Notes: generated by a model from the sequence alone, not told the origin. A stretch of DNA of 64,000 nt from Pseudooceanicola antarcticus (GCF_900215355.1 NZ_OBEA01000004.1:310001-374000), one strand, 5' to 3'; shown: positions 32,556 to 41,935, counted from the stretch's first letter. Made by a program: numbers and translations.

Positions 32556-34964
32556 ATGCAAACCACGACCCGCGTTGCGGTCATCGGTGGCGGCGTTGTC
32601 GGCTGCTCGGTGCTTTATCACCTGACCAAGCTCGGCTGGTCCGATGTCATGCTGCTGGAGCGCTCCGAGCTGACCTCCGGCTCCTCCTGGCATGCGGCGG
32701 GGGGCTTCCATACGCTGAACGGCGATACCAACATGGCGGCCCTGCAAGGCTATACCATCGGGCTCTACCGCGAGCTGGAAGAGATCACCGGCATGTCCTG
32801 CGGGTTGCACCAGACCGGGGGTCTGACGCTTGCGGAGACCCAGGATCGCTTCGACTACATGCTGGCCGAACGCGCCAAGCACCGGCACATGGGGCTGAAC
32901 ACCGAGATCCTGGGCCCCGCCGAGATCAAGGAACGCTGCCCGATCACCAATATCGACGGCGTGGTGGGGGCGCTCTGGGATCCGCTGGATGGCCACCTAG
33001 ACCCCTCGGGCACCACCCATGCCTATGCCAAGGCCGCACGGATGGGCGGCGCCACGATCCATACGCACACGAAGGTGATTGAGACCAACCCCCGCCCCGA
33101 TGGCACCTGGGACGTGGTCACGGACAAGGGCACAGTCCATGCCGAGCACGTGGTCAACGCCGGTGGTCTCTGGGCGCGCGAGGTCGCGGCCATGGCGGGC
33201 CTCTACCTGCCCCTGATGCCGATGGAGCACCATTACATCGTCACCGACGATATCCCCGAGATCTACGAACGCGAGACCGAACACCCCCATGTGGTCGACC
33301 CGGCCGGTGAAAGCTACCTGCGCCAGGAGGGCCGTGGCCTCTGCATCGGCTTCTACGAGAAAAAGCCCCGCGCCTGGGCGGTCGACGGCACCCGCTGGGA
33401 CTTCGGCCACGAGCTGCTGCCCGACGACCTCGACAAGATCGCCGATTCCATCGCCTTCTCCTACGAGCGCTTCCCGGTGCTGCAGACCGCAGGCGTGAAG
33501 AGCGTGATCCACGGCCCCTTCACCTTCGCCCCCGATGGCAACCCCCTGGTTGGCCCGGTGACGGGCCTCAGGAACTACTGGTCCGCCTGCGCGGTCATGG
33601 CCGGGTTCAGCCAGGGCGGCGGCGTCGGGCTGATGCTGGCGCAATGGATGATCGAGGGTGAATGCGAACGCGACACCTCGGCCATGGACGTGGCCCGCTA
33701 CGGCTCCTGGACCACGGCGGGCTACACCCTGCCCAAGGTGATGGAGAACTACCGCACCCGCTTCTCGGTCTCCTACCCGAACGAGGAAAAGCCCGCCGCC
33801 CGTCCCTTCCGCACCACGCCGATGTACGACATCTTCGACCAGATGGGCGCGGTTTGGGGCCAGCAGTTCGGCCTCGAGGTGCCCAACTACTTCGCCGAGG
33901 GCAACGAGCCGCGCTACGAGACCCCCTCCTTCCGCCGCTCCAACGCCTTCGCCGCCACCGCGCGCGAAGTGGCCGCGGTGCGAGAGGGCGTCGGCATCAA
34001 CGAGGTGCAGAACTTCGGCAAGTACAGCGTCACCGGCCCCGGTGCCCGCGCCTGGCTCGATCGCCTCATGGCAGGCCGGGTGCCCGCGCCGGGGCGGATC
34101 TCGCTGACGCCCATGCTGTCCCGCTCGGGCCGCATCATCGGCGATTTCACCATCTCCTGCCTGGCCGAGGGGGACTTCCGCCTGACGGCCTCCTATGGCG
34201 CGCAGGGCTACCACATGCGCTGGTTCGAGACCCATGCCGAGGCAGGCGTCGGCGTCGAGAACATCTCGGACCGCTCCACCGGCTTCCAGATCGCGGGCCC
34301 CAGGGCGGCAGAGCTGCTGCAGAGCTGCACGCGGGCCGACATCTCTAAGCTGCGCTTCCTCGACGTGGCGCGGATGACCGTGGGCATGGCGGATTGCATC
34401 GTCCAGCGCGTCTCCTACACCGGGGATCTCGGTTACGAGATCTACTGCGATCCCATGGCACAGCGCGCCCTCTGGCAGGTGCTTTGGCAGGCAGGCCAGC
34501 CCCTGGGGCTGAAGCCCTTCGGCATGCGGGCCATGATGTCCCTGCGCATGGACAGGCTCTTCGGCTCCTGGCTCAGGGAGTACGGCCCCGATTACACGCC
34601 GGGCGAAACCGGGCTCGACCGATTCATCCAATGGTCCAAACCCGTCGACTTCATCGGCCGCACTGCTGCCGAGGCCGAGCGCCAGCAAGGCACGGCGCGC
34701 AAGCTCATCGGCCTGAAGATCGACGCCGCGGATAGCGATATCCACGGCGACGAACCGATCTGGCTTAACGGAGAGGTCATGGGCTTCTGCACCTCGGGCA
34801 GCTATTCCCACCACCTCGGCCAATCCCTAGCCCATGGCTTCCTGCCTGCGGAGGTCGTCCGACCGGGCACCGAGGTCGAGGTCGAGATCCTCGGCCAGAT
34901 GCGCAAGGCCGTGACGATCACCGAAACCGACTTCGACCCCGAGGCGCGGCGCATGAGAGGCTGA
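32556..34964 (+). CDS. FAD-dependent dimethylglycine/sarcosine dehydrogenase-like enzyme with GcvT domain
   Basis: 802 aa starting MQTTTRVAVIGGGVVGCSVL behind CAGGAGG. Residues ~5-380 are a DAO-type FAD oxidoreductase (dinucleotide site GGGVVGCS, flavin-attachment region SGSSWHAAGGFH). Residues ~420-800 are GcvT-type aminomethyl-transferase domains that bind tetrahydrofolate. This is the domain order of dimethylglycine and sarcosine dehydrogenases, which pass the removed methyl group to folate. Closely related roseobacter proteins vary in substrate, so N-methyl amino compound is as far as I go. It fits the BCCT transporter and Bmt in the same window. Confidence 0.9.
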   Translation: MQTTTRVAVIGGGVVGCSVLYHLTKLGWSDVMLLERSELTSGSSWHAAGGFHTLNGDTNMAALQGYTIGLYRELEEITGMSCGLHQTGGLTLAETQDRFDYMLAERAKHRHMGLNTEILGPAEIKERCPITNIDGVVGALWDPLDGHLDPSGTTHAYAKAARMGGATIHTHTKVIETNPRPDGTWDVVTDKGTVHAEHVVNAGGLWAREVAAMAGLYLPLMPMEHHYIVTDDIPEIYERETEHPHVVDPAGESYLRQEGRGLCIGFYEKKPRAWAVDGTRWDFGHELLPDDLDKIADSIAFSYERFPVLQTAGVKSVIHGPFTFAPDGNPLVGPVTGLRNYWSACAVMAGFSQGGGVGLMLAQWMIEGECERDTSAMDVARYGSWTTAGYTLPKVMENYRTRFSVSYPNEEKPAARPFRTTPMYDIFDQMGAVWGQQFGLEVPNYFAEGNEPRYETPSFRRSNAFAATAREVAAVREGVGINEVQNFGKYSVTGPGARAWLDRLMAGRVPAPGRISLTPMLSRSGRIIGDFTISCLAEGDFRLTASYGAQGYHMRWFETHAEAGVGVENISDRSTGFQIAGPRAAELLQSCTRADISKLRFLDVARMTVGMADCIVQRVSYTGDLGYEIYCDPMAQRALWQVLWQAGQPLGLKPFGMRAMMSLRMDRLFGSWLREYGPDYTPGETGLDRFIQWSKPVDFIGRTAAEAERQQGTARKLIGLKIDAADSDIHGDEPIWLNGEVMGFCTSGSYSHHLGQSLAHGFLPAEVVRPGTEVEVEILGQMRKAVTITETDFDPEARRMRG

Positions 34965-35131
34965 CGTCGCAGGGCGCCCGCCCCCGCCTGCCGCGCTCCC
35001 CACTGCACAAGTTCAGCTACGGGTGAAAGGAAAGAGACGCCTCCTTCGGGGCGCCGGACTTTCGATCACGGGAGCTTGGACGCTCTCGGTCAAGCAAATC
35101 CACCGCCTCACCAGGCGCTGTCCCGCCTCAT

Positions 35132-35180
35132 CACCAGGCTGAAAATACCTCCGGGGGAATTGGTCCCGGCACGGGACCAA
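35132..35180 (-). repeat. Intergenic repeat copy with TTGGTCCCG hairpin
   Basis: On the minus strand it reads CCCCCGGAGGTATTTTCAGCC then TGGTG (35132-35157), next to a 9-bp perfect hairpin TTGGTCCCG-GCA-CGGGACCAA (35160-35180). It lies at the 3' end of the P450 gene and probably helps end its transcript. Confidence 0.75.
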
Positions 35181-35195
35181 GGGGGCAGAGCCCCC

Positions 35196-36536
35196 CTACC
35201 TGTGTTCCAGCCGCAACCAGATCCCCGTGCGGCTTCTGACGGTCAGATGGGCCACAGGCTCGGGCACCCTGCCCTCGACCGGGATCACGCGGAAGCGGCG
35301 CAGGATCTCTGCCAGCAGCAGCGGGCCTTCCAGCATGGCAAACCCCGCCCCGGTGCAGACCCTGGCCCCGGCCGAGAAGGGAATGAAGGCCTCGCGCTGG
35401 CATTTCCTGCCGTTCTCGCTCTGCCAGCGGGCCGGGTCGAAGGCGTCGGGCGCCTCCCAGAGCCGCTCGTGCCGATGCAGGTGCCAGGGGCTGAGCACGA
35501 TCTGGCTGCCTTGAGGCACCTCGCGGTCGCGGAAATGCTCGGGACAGGCGGCCTGGCGCACCATCATCGGCACCGGCGGGTAGAGCCGCAGCGCCTCGCG
35601 GAAGACATCGCGCGTCAGGCGCAGCTTCGACATGGCGGCGAAGTCGAGCGCGCCCGCCCCGGCGATCTCGTCCGCCAGGGCCTCTTGCCAGTCGGGATGG
35701 GTGGCCAGCAGGTAAAGCGTCCAGCCAAGCGCCGAGGCAGAGGTCTCATGGCCCGCCAGGAAGAAGATCGCCACCTGGTCGACCATCTCGGCGGCCGAGA
35801 AGGTCTCTCCGGTCTCGGGATCGCGGGTGGTCATGATCTTGGTGGCCAGGTCGTCGGGCGCGGTCCCGGCGCGGATCTGGGCCATGCGGGCCTCGGTCAG
35901 CGCGGTGATCAGGGCGCGGATACGTCGCCCCGCCCGGCGCGCGCGGCGCGGCAGGAAGCGCGGCATCCAGCGCGGCAGCGGCACCAAGGCCGCGAGGTTC
36001 ACGATGGGCTGGGCCTGCTGGTAGGCGCGGAACTCGGCAAAGACCTGCGCCGCCATCTCGTGCTCGATCGGGATCGAGAAGAGCGTGCGGAAGATCACGT
36101 CGGCGGCGGCATGGCTGGCCTCGGCCTCGAACTCGACCTCGCCGGGCCCGAGCCTGTCGGCGCAGGCCCGCGCCGCCGCCTGCATCGCCGGGAAGGTATC
36201 GCGCAGACGCCCGCCCTCGAAGGCCGGATCTATGATGCGGCGCTGCCTCTCCCAGGTGGCGCCATTGGTCAGGAAGACCGAATTGCCGAGGATCGGCCGC
36301 AGCCCCTCGGCCACGCGGTCGCTTTTCGGGAAATCCTCGGGGCGCGCCTTCAGCACCTCGGCCACCAGATCCGGCTGGTTGACCAGGAAAGAGCGGAAGA
36401 AGGGCGTGCGGAACTCGGCCATCCAGGCCCGGTAGAGCCGCGCCGGCTGGGCCGAAAGCAGGTCCGCCCTGAAAAGCTTCGCATAGCGCCAGAGCGCCAC
36501 CCGGTCAGGACGGGACGGAGGCTTAGGCGGCGTCAT
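35196..36536 (-). CDS. Cytochrome P450 (446 aa)
   Basis: The I-helix oxygen-binding motif is FFLAGHETSAS, the K-helix is EALR (E-x-x-R), and the heme-ligand loop is FSAGARVCTGAGFA with the proximal Cys. The family loop is usually F-x-x-G-x-R-x-C-x-G, so it is intact. No N-terminal membrane anchor. The ATG overlaps the stop of the hydrolase gene (ATGA), so both are co-translated. No dedicated ferredoxin or reductase is adjacent. Substrate unknown. The partner hydrolase hints at a lipid or ester. Confidence 0.94.
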   Translation of the reverse strand: MTPPKPPSRPDRVALWRYAKLFRADLLSAQPARLYRAWMAEFRTPFFRSFLVNQPDLVAEVLKARPEDFPKSDRVAEGLRPILGNSVFLTNGATWERQRRIIDPAFEGGRLRDTFPAMQAAARACADRLGPGEVEFEAEASHAAADVIFRTLFSIPIEHEMAAQVFAEFRAYQQAQPIVNLAALVPLPRWMPRFLPRRARRAGRRIRALITALTEARMAQIRAGTAPDDLATKIMTTRDPETGETFSAAEMVDQVAIFFLAGHETSASALGWTLYLLATHPDWQEALADEIAGAGALDFAAMSKLRLTRDVFREALRLYPPVPMMVRQAACPEHFRDREVPQGSQIVLSPWHLHRHERLWEAPDAFDPARWQSENGRKCQREAFIPFSAGARVCTGAGFAMLEGPLLLAEILRRFRVIPVEGRVPEPVAHLTVRSRTGIWLRLEHR

Positions 36537-37774
36537 GTCGTGCCCCTGTAGCGGTTCACCGGCGTCTCTATGCGGCTCTTCGAGGGCGCGCGCCCCGCGA
36601 AGCGCTCGGCCAGGGTCCGTGGTCCGGCGGTGATGCGGAAATAATCGTAGTCTCCGGGCCGGTCGAAGGCGCAGAGGTACTGGAAATGCAGCCGGAAGAA
36701 GCGCCGCTTCAGCTCTTGCCAGCGCGCGGGGCTGAGGGTCTGGGTGAAGGCCGCCGAGATCACCAGCGGCCAGCGCTTGCCCTCGGGCGCCACGCCGGAA
36801 ACGCTGACCGGATCGCAGAGCGCGAAGGCGCAGCCGTCACCGGGGGCGGTGACATCGAGCCAGAAGAGTTCCGGCCGGGTCGAGAGATAGGCGAGATCGC
36901 CACGCAGCCGCCCCGCCTCGGGCAGGAAAGAGACCATGGGCACCACCTGCCCGAGCGACAGGAAGGACAGCGCCGGTCCGTCCTTGGCCCGCGCGCCCGA
37001 CCGGATCAGGTCGGCAAGGATCGAGACCGCCAGATGCGCCCCCGAGGAATGGCCCACCACCAGCACCTCGTCGACATCGCCCGCGAGCGCCTCGGCGATG
37101 CGGGCGCGGAAGCTGTCGAGCCGGGACTCGAGCGCGGGCGGGTTGGCCCCGCGATAGCGCGCCGAGAAGGCATAATCATGCATCAGGTAGTAGGCGAAGA
37201 ACTTGCCGTCGCGCGCCTTGAACCAGCGCAGCACCGCATAGGCAGCAGCGAGCCCGGCCAGGGCACCCGGCAGCTGCGCCAGCGGCCCCAGCCAGGCCAG
37301 GGCGTCGAAGATCCCCCAGGCAAGCGCCAGGGCCAGGGCCAGTTGCAGCAGCAGGAACCCCACCGGATAGAGCGCCGCGATCACCGGCCCCTTGCGCAGG
37401 CGCATCAGCCGGAAGAGCGCCCCGGTCGAGACATAGACCCAGGCCGTGCGCGCCAGCGCCAGGTAGGTGGCGGCGATGCCGTGACCCATGGAGCCGCGCA
37501 CGATGTCGGACCAGACCAGCACCTCGATATCTGCATGGCTCCGGGCGCCCTCGATCTGGCCGGTGACCTCCCAGCCGTAGCTCTGCTGGCCCTGCCGCCC
37601 CTTCAGCGTGACCTCGTAGCCCGAGATCCGCCCCTGCTCGGCCGCCTCGCGGCGGTAAAGCTCGCGGTAGCGGCGGGGATGGATCGGGTCATAGCCGGGG
37701 ATGTAGAAGACATGGCGGCGCAGTCCCGCCTGCGGGCTTTCCTGTGCTCTGCTCTCTGGGGTCTGGCTGCTCAT
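36533..37774 (-). CDS. Membrane-embedded alpha/beta-hydrolase-like protein (413 aa)
   Basis: The N-terminal RRHVFYIPGYDPIHPRRYRE is an oxyanion-region strand-loop, two or three TM helices follow at ~115-180, and the nucleophile elbow is VVGHSSGAHLAVSIL (G-x-S-x-G). Possible Asp and His are in LDVTAPGDGC and the C-terminal RLHFQYLC, but I cannot fix the triad. It is upstream of and overlapping the P450, suggesting a shared hydrophobic substrate. No close named family is recognised. Confidence 0.78.
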   Translation of the reverse strand: MSSQTPESRAQESPQAGLRRHVFYIPGYDPIHPRRYRELYRREAAEQGRISGYEVTLKGRQGQQSYGWEVTGQIEGARSHADIEVLVWSDIVRGSMGHGIAATYLALARTAWVYVSTGALFRLMRLRKGPVIAALYPVGFLLLQLALALALAWGIFDALAWLGPLAQLPGALAGLAAAYAVLRWFKARDGKFFAYYLMHDYAFSARYRGANPPALESRLDSFRARIAEALAGDVDEVLVVGHSSGAHLAVSILADLIRSGARAKDGPALSFLSLGQVVPMVSFLPEAGRLRGDLAYLSTRPELFWLDVTAPGDGCAFALCDPVSVSGVAPEGKRWPLVISAAFTQTLSPARWQELKRRFFRLHFQYLCAFDRPGDYDYFRITAGPRTLAERFAGRAPSKSRIETPVNRYRGTT

Positions 37775-37832
37775 CTACCCTCGCTTGGCCGCAGCTTAAC
37801 GCGGGGTGACGCGCGGGTGAAGCGCCCTCGGC

Positions 37833-38579
37833 TCAGCCGAGGCTGGCCAGGGCCGGGAAGGTCTCGAGCAGCCAATAGGAGAAGCGGGAGAAACCGCCGG
37901 TCAGCATCAGCAGGCCGATGGTCCAAAGCAGAAGCCCCATGACCCGTTCGATCTGCTCCATGTGGCGTTTCATCCAGCCCATGAGCCCGGTGAGCCGCGG
38001 CAGGAAGGCCGCCACCAGCAGGAAGGGAATGCCCAGCCCCGCGGCGTAGACCGCCAGCAGCGCCGTGCCACGGGTGACCGAGGCCTCCTGTGCCGCCAGC
38101 GACAGGATCGCGCCGAGCTGAGGACCGATGCAGGGGGTCCAGCCGAAGGCGAAGGCCAGGCCCAGCACATAGGCGCCAAAGGCGCTGCCGCCCCGGTCCC
38201 CGGCGTCGAGGCGGGCTTCGCGGTCGAGGAAGCCGATCCGGTAGACGCCGACGAAATGGGCGCCGAAGATCATCACCACGATGCCGGCGGCGGTATTGAA
38301 CCAGCCCTGCCAGCTGAGAAAGATCTGCCCCGCCGCCGAGACGGTGAAGCCGAGGAAGAGGAAGACGGTCGAGAGCCCCAGCACGAAGAACAGCGCCGCC
38401 AGAAGGCTCTTGCCACGCGCATGCTGGCCAAGATCCGACAGCGAGACGCCGGACATATAGGCCAGGTAGGGAGGCACGATGGGCAGCACGCAGGGGCTGA
38501 GGAAGGACAGGAGCCCCGCCATCAGCGCGATGAACATCGCCGGCAGCAGCGCGGCGTCCATGATCTCGATTCCGAACAT
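37833..38579 (-). CDS. ccdA: Cytochrome c biogenesis protein CcdA
   Basis: 248 aa with six TM helices. The two redox Cys lie in LSFLSPCVLPIVPPYLAYMS and FGWTPCIGPQLG, the DsbD-beta/CcdA signature. It moves reducing equivalents from cytoplasmic thioredoxin to periplasmic thioredoxin-like proteins for cytochrome c maturation. Several ATGs are possible. I chose MFGIEIMDAALLPAMFIALM, which matches the family start. It is leftward and divergent from the TusA-like gene. Confidence 0.92.
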   Translation of the reverse strand: MFGIEIMDAALLPAMFIALMAGLLSFLSPCVLPIVPPYLAYMSGVSLSDLGQHARGKSLLAALFFVLGLSTVFLFLGFTVSAAGQIFLSWQGWFNTAAGIVVMIFGAHFVGVYRIGFLDREARLDAGDRGGSAFGAYVLGLAFAFGWTPCIGPQLGAILSLAAQEASVTRGTALLAVYAAGLGIPFLLVAAFLPRLTGLMGWMKRHMEQIERVMGLLLWTIGLLMLTGGFSRFSYWLLETFPALASLG

Positions 38580-38715
38580 GGCAAACGAGTATCCTGCGAA
38601 GCGCGCGGCGTCACCTGTCATCCTGTCACAGGCCTGTGTTTCGGGGCATGGATCGGGTCAGCTGCGACATCGCGGGGATCTGGACAGCCCAGGCGGCGCG
38701 GCCTAGCAAGGACCC

Positions 38716-38961
38716 ATGGAAGAGATCACTGAAATCGACGCGCGCGGGTTGCGCTGCCCCCTGCCCGTCCTGCGGGCGCAGAAGCGCCTGCGCGAGATGG
38801 CGCCCGGCACCCGGCTGCGGCTGCTGGCAGACGACCCGATGGCGCGCATCGACCTGCCGCATTTCTGCGCCGAGGCGGGGCATGAGCTGCTTTCGTCCGA
38901 AGAGAGCGGCGAGACCCTGAGCTTCCTGATCCTGCGGGGCGCGCCCGACGCCCAGAGCTGA
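38716..38961 (+). CDS. TusA-family sulfurtransferase (81 aa)
   Basis: Small cytoplasmic protein starting MEEITEIDARGLRCPLPVLR. The catalytic Cys is in RCPLPV, followed by the conserved GTRLRLLADDPMARIDLPHF, and a second Cys is in FCAEAGHE. TusA-like proteins carry persulfide sulfur for tRNA thiolation or cofactor synthesis. AAGGA precedes the ATG. Confidence 0.92.
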   Translation: MEEITEIDARGLRCPLPVLRAQKRLREMAPGTRLRLLADDPMARIDLPHFCAEAGHELLSSEESGETLSFLILRGAPDAQS

Positions 38962-39001
38962 AGCGACAGGCGGCCGATCCAGAGGCAACGAGACAAGAGA
39001 A

Positions 39002-39027
39002 AAGGCCGCGCCCTGGGGCGCGGCCTT
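39002..39027 (-). terminator. Rho-independent terminator of rne
   Basis: A 12-bp perfect stem (AAGGCCGCGCCC and complement, 2-nt loop). Leftwards the stem continues into TTTTCTCTT. It sits 40 bp past the rne stop and 40 bp past the TusA-like stop and may serve both. Confidence 0.8.
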
Positions 39028-39066
39028 CATCGTTTCAGCCTAGCTGGATCTCGGGTCCTGCGGGGA

Positions 39067-41808
39067 TCAGCCCCCCAGGGACCACCAGCCGCGCTTCTTG
39101 GGCTTTTGCTCTTCCTGGACCTCGGGGGCCTCTTCCGCCGCGACGGGCTCCGGGGTCGGAGCTTCCTCGGCAGCGGGTGCCTCTTCGGCCACCGGGGCGG
39201 CCTCGGGTTCAGGCGTCACCTCGGCCTCGGCTTCCGGCGCTTCGGCTTCAGCTTCGGCGGCAGGCGCTTCGGCCTTGGCCTCTTCCGCGGGCGCTTCCTC
39301 TGCGGGGGCCTCTTCGGCAACGGCTGCCTCAGTGGGTGCCTCGGCAGCGGGCGCTTCGGCTTCCGCAGTCTCTGCGGGGGCCTCGGAGGCTTCTGCAGTC
39401 ACGGGAGCTTCGGCTTCAGGAGCTTCAGCTTTCGGGGCTTCGGCTTTAGGGGCCTCGGCTTCCGCAGGTGCGGCCTCTGCCTTGGTCTCTTCCGGCTTGG
39501 CCTCGTCAGACTTGGCCGCGTCGGACTTCGCCTCGGTCTTGCCAGCGCCGGCGTCATTGTCGTCGCCGCTCACCGCATCATCGCCCGAGTTCATCGCGTC
39601 ATCGCCCGAACCGCCTTCAGAGGCGTTCTTGCTCTTCCGCCGACGACGCCGACGACGGCGCTTCTTCTTCGGCTGTTCCTCGCCCTCGGCAGCTTCCGGA
39701 GCGGGCTGAGCCTGGCTCTGACCCGAGGATTGCTCCTTGGTGTCCTCTTCGGCCTTCTCTTCCTCTTGCTCTTCGGCTTCGACGATCTCGTCGATCTCTT
39801 CCATCAGCGAGGTGTTCACCGAAACCACATGGGTGGGCTCTGCCACCTTGCGGGTCGCGGTCTTGAACTTCTCGAGCTCGAAGTCCGGCGAGACCAGGTG
39901 CACGTCACCCTCGATGCGCACGGACATGCCGTAGCGCGCCTCGATCACGGCGATATGTTCGCGCTTCTGGTTCATCAGGTAGTTGGCGATGCCGACGGGG
40001 CATTTCACCAGCACCTCGCGCGAGCGGCGGCGGGTGCCCTCTTCCTCGATCTGGCGCAGGACCTGCAGGGCCATGCTGTCGTCCGAGCGAATGAGGCCGG
40101 TGCCGTGGCAGGCGTGGCAGGGCTGGGTCGTCGCCTCGATCATGCCGGGGCGCAGACGCTGGCGCGACATCTCGAGAAGGCCGAAGCCCGAGATGCGGCC
40201 CACCTGGATGCGGGCGCGGTCGGTCTTCAGCTTGTCCTTCAGCTTCTTCTCGACAGCGAGGTTGTTCTTGCGCTCGTCCATGTCGATGAAGTCGATGACG
40301 ATCAGGCCGGCAAGGTCACGCAGACGCAGCTGGCGTGCCACCTCTTCGGCGGCCTCCAGGTTGGTCTTGGTCGCGGTCTCCTCGATCGAGCCTTCCTTGG
40401 TCGCCCGGCCCGAGTTCACGTCGATCGCCACCAGCGCTTCGGTCACGCCGATCACGATGTAGCCACCGGATTTCAGCTGCACGGTCGGGTTGAACATGCC
40501 GCCGAGATAGCTTTCCACCTGGAAGCGCGCGAAGAGCGGCAGCTGCTCGGTGTAGTGCTTCACGTTCTTGGCGTGGGACGGCATGATCATCTTCATGAAG
40601 TCCTTGGCGTTGCGGTAACCGCGTTCGCCTTCCACCAGAACCTCGTCGATCTCACGCGAGTAGAGGTCGCGGATCGAACGTTTGATCAGGTCGCCTTCCT
40701 CGTAGATCTTCGCCGGAGCAATCGACTGCAGCGTCAGCTCGCGGATCTGTTCCCAGAGCCGCTGCAGGTATTCGTAGTCGCGCTTGATCTCGGACTTGGT
40801 GCGCTTGGCACCGGCGGTCCGCACGATGAGACCGGCACCCGATGGCACGTCGATCTCGGTGGCGATCTCTTTCAGCTTCTTGCGGTCGGCAGCATTGGTG
40901 ATCTTGCGCGAGATGCCGCCGCCACGGGCGGTGTTGGGCATCAGAACGCAATAGCGACCGGCCAGGCTGAGGTAGGTGGTCAGGGCCGCGCCCTTGTTGC
41001 CGCGCTCTTCCTTGACGACCTGCACCAGCAGGATCTGGCGAACCTTGATGACTTCCTGGATCTTGTAGCGCTTGGGACGCGGCTTGCGCGGCGGACGGAT
41101 GTCCTCGGGCTCGTCGTCGTCGGCCACCGACTCGATGTCGCTGTCCTTTTCACCGGCGGTGCTGCGCTTGGCGCGGGGCTTGTCGTCCTCGTCGCTGTCG
41201 TCCGCATCATCGGCGTTGTCATCACCGGAGGTGTCAGCGCTGTCCTCGGAGGTCTCCTCCTCGGGTTCCTCGACCGGCGTGTCGCGCACGGTCATCATCG
41301 GAGAGCTGCCCTCGTCGCCGCTCTCGTCGCCGAGGTCGATGGTTTCCATCCCCTCGATCTGATCGCTTTCCGGCGCCTCTGCAGAGCCGGAGTCGACGTC
41401 CTGCGTGACCTTGGCGTCGCCGCTTTCGGTCTTCTCGGCCTTGGAAGAGGAGCGGGACCGCGAACGCGAGCGCTTCTTCGGCTTGTCTTCGTCTTCCTCA
41501 CGGGCGCGCTGTGCCTCGGCATAGGCGCGCTCTTCCTCCATCAGGGCCTCACGGTCCGCGACGGGGATCTGGTAGTAATCCGGGTGGATTTCCGAGAAGG
41601 CCAGGAAGCCGTGACGATTTCCGCCGTAGTCGACGAAGGCCGCCTGCAGCGAAGGTTCTACACGGGTTACCTTTGCGAGGTAGATGTTGCCAGCGAGCTG
41701 GCGCTTGTTTTCGGATTCGAAGTCGAACTCTTCAACCTTGTTTCCGTCGACCACCACGACGCGGGTTTCTTCCGCGTGGGTGGCGTCAATGAGCATTTTC
41801 TTTGCCAT
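39067..41808 (-). CDS. rne: Ribonuclease E
   Basis: 913 aa starting MAKKMLIDATHAEETRVVVV. The S1 domain (from residue ~38) is split by a long acidic/RS-rich insert (~95-240) before PKRYKIQEVIKVRQILLVQV. The catalytic Asp region is GLIVIDFIDMDERKNN and the Zn-link is CHACHGTG. The C-terminal ~230 residues are Ala/Glu/Pro-rich with an Arg-rich patch (KKKRRRRRRRRKSKN) and end KPKKRGWWSLGG, the scaffold half of the RNA degradosome. This gene lacks a ribosome site at the ATG. A GTG at 41823 is an alternative start. Confidence 0.96.
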   Translation of the reverse strand: MAKKMLIDATHAEETRVVVVDGNKVEEFDFESENKRQLAGNIYLAKVTRVEPSLQAAFVDYGGNRHGFLAFSEIHPDYYQIPVADREALMEEERAYAEAQRAREEDEDKPKKRSRSRSRSSSKAEKTESGDAKVTQDVDSGSAEAPESDQIEGMETIDLGDESGDEGSSPMMTVRDTPVEEPEEETSEDSADTSGDDNADDADDSDEDDKPRAKRSTAGEKDSDIESVADDDEPEDIRPPRKPRPKRYKIQEVIKVRQILLVQVVKEERGNKGAALTTYLSLAGRYCVLMPNTARGGGISRKITNAADRKKLKEIATEIDVPSGAGLIVRTAGAKRTKSEIKRDYEYLQRLWEQIRELTLQSIAPAKIYEEGDLIKRSIRDLYSREIDEVLVEGERGYRNAKDFMKMIMPSHAKNVKHYTEQLPLFARFQVESYLGGMFNPTVQLKSGGYIVIGVTEALVAIDVNSGRATKEGSIEETATKTNLEAAEEVARQLRLRDLAGLIVIDFIDMDERKNNLAVEKKLKDKLKTDRARIQVGRISGFGLLEMSRQRLRPGMIEATTQPCHACHGTGLIRSDDSMALQVLRQIEEEGTRRRSREVLVKCPVGIANYLMNQKREHIAVIEARYGMSVRIEGDVHLVSPDFELEKFKTATRKVAEPTHVVSVNTSLMEEIDEIVEAEEQEEEKAEEDTKEQSSGQSQAQPAPEAAEGEEQPKKKRRRRRRRRKSKNASEGGSGDDAMNSGDDAVSGDDNDAGAGKTEAKSDAAKSDEAKPEETKAEAAPAEAEAPKAEAPKAEAPEAEAPVTAEASEAPAETAEAEAPAAEAPTEAAVAEEAPAEEAPAEEAKAEAPAAEAEAEAPEAEAEVTPEPEAAPVAEEAPAAEEAPTPEPVAAEEAPEVQEEQKPKKRGWWSLGG

Positions 41809-41935
41809 GGGTACCAATTGCACACCGCAAGAGCCCCGGTCCCCGGAACGTATCCGGGCGGAGCGAGGTGACTTGCGGGGTGACTGTCAGGGGCGATTTG
41901 GTCACGGGCGTCGACGGGGCAAGGGCCGCCTGCAT
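41786..41935 (-). CDS. Possible leader ORF overlapping the rne start (49 codons)
   Basis: Starts MQAALAPSTPVTKSPLTVTP with GCAGGAGGCACGCCC directly before the ATG, a far better ribosome site than rne itself has. It runs past the rne ATG by 23 bp in another frame and stops at 41786. The peptide has no known motif. It may serve translational coupling or feedback control of rne rather than encode a functional protein. It could also be chance. Confidence 0.35.
   Translation of the reverse strand: MQAALAPSTPVTKSPLTVTPQVTSLRPDTFRGPGLLRCAIGTHGKENAH

Noticed and set aside
39106-41871. A 921-codon plus-strand frame opposite rne
   Set aside because: It mirrors the GC-rich third positions of rne and has composition typical of an antisense shadow. 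RNase E on the other strand is certain.
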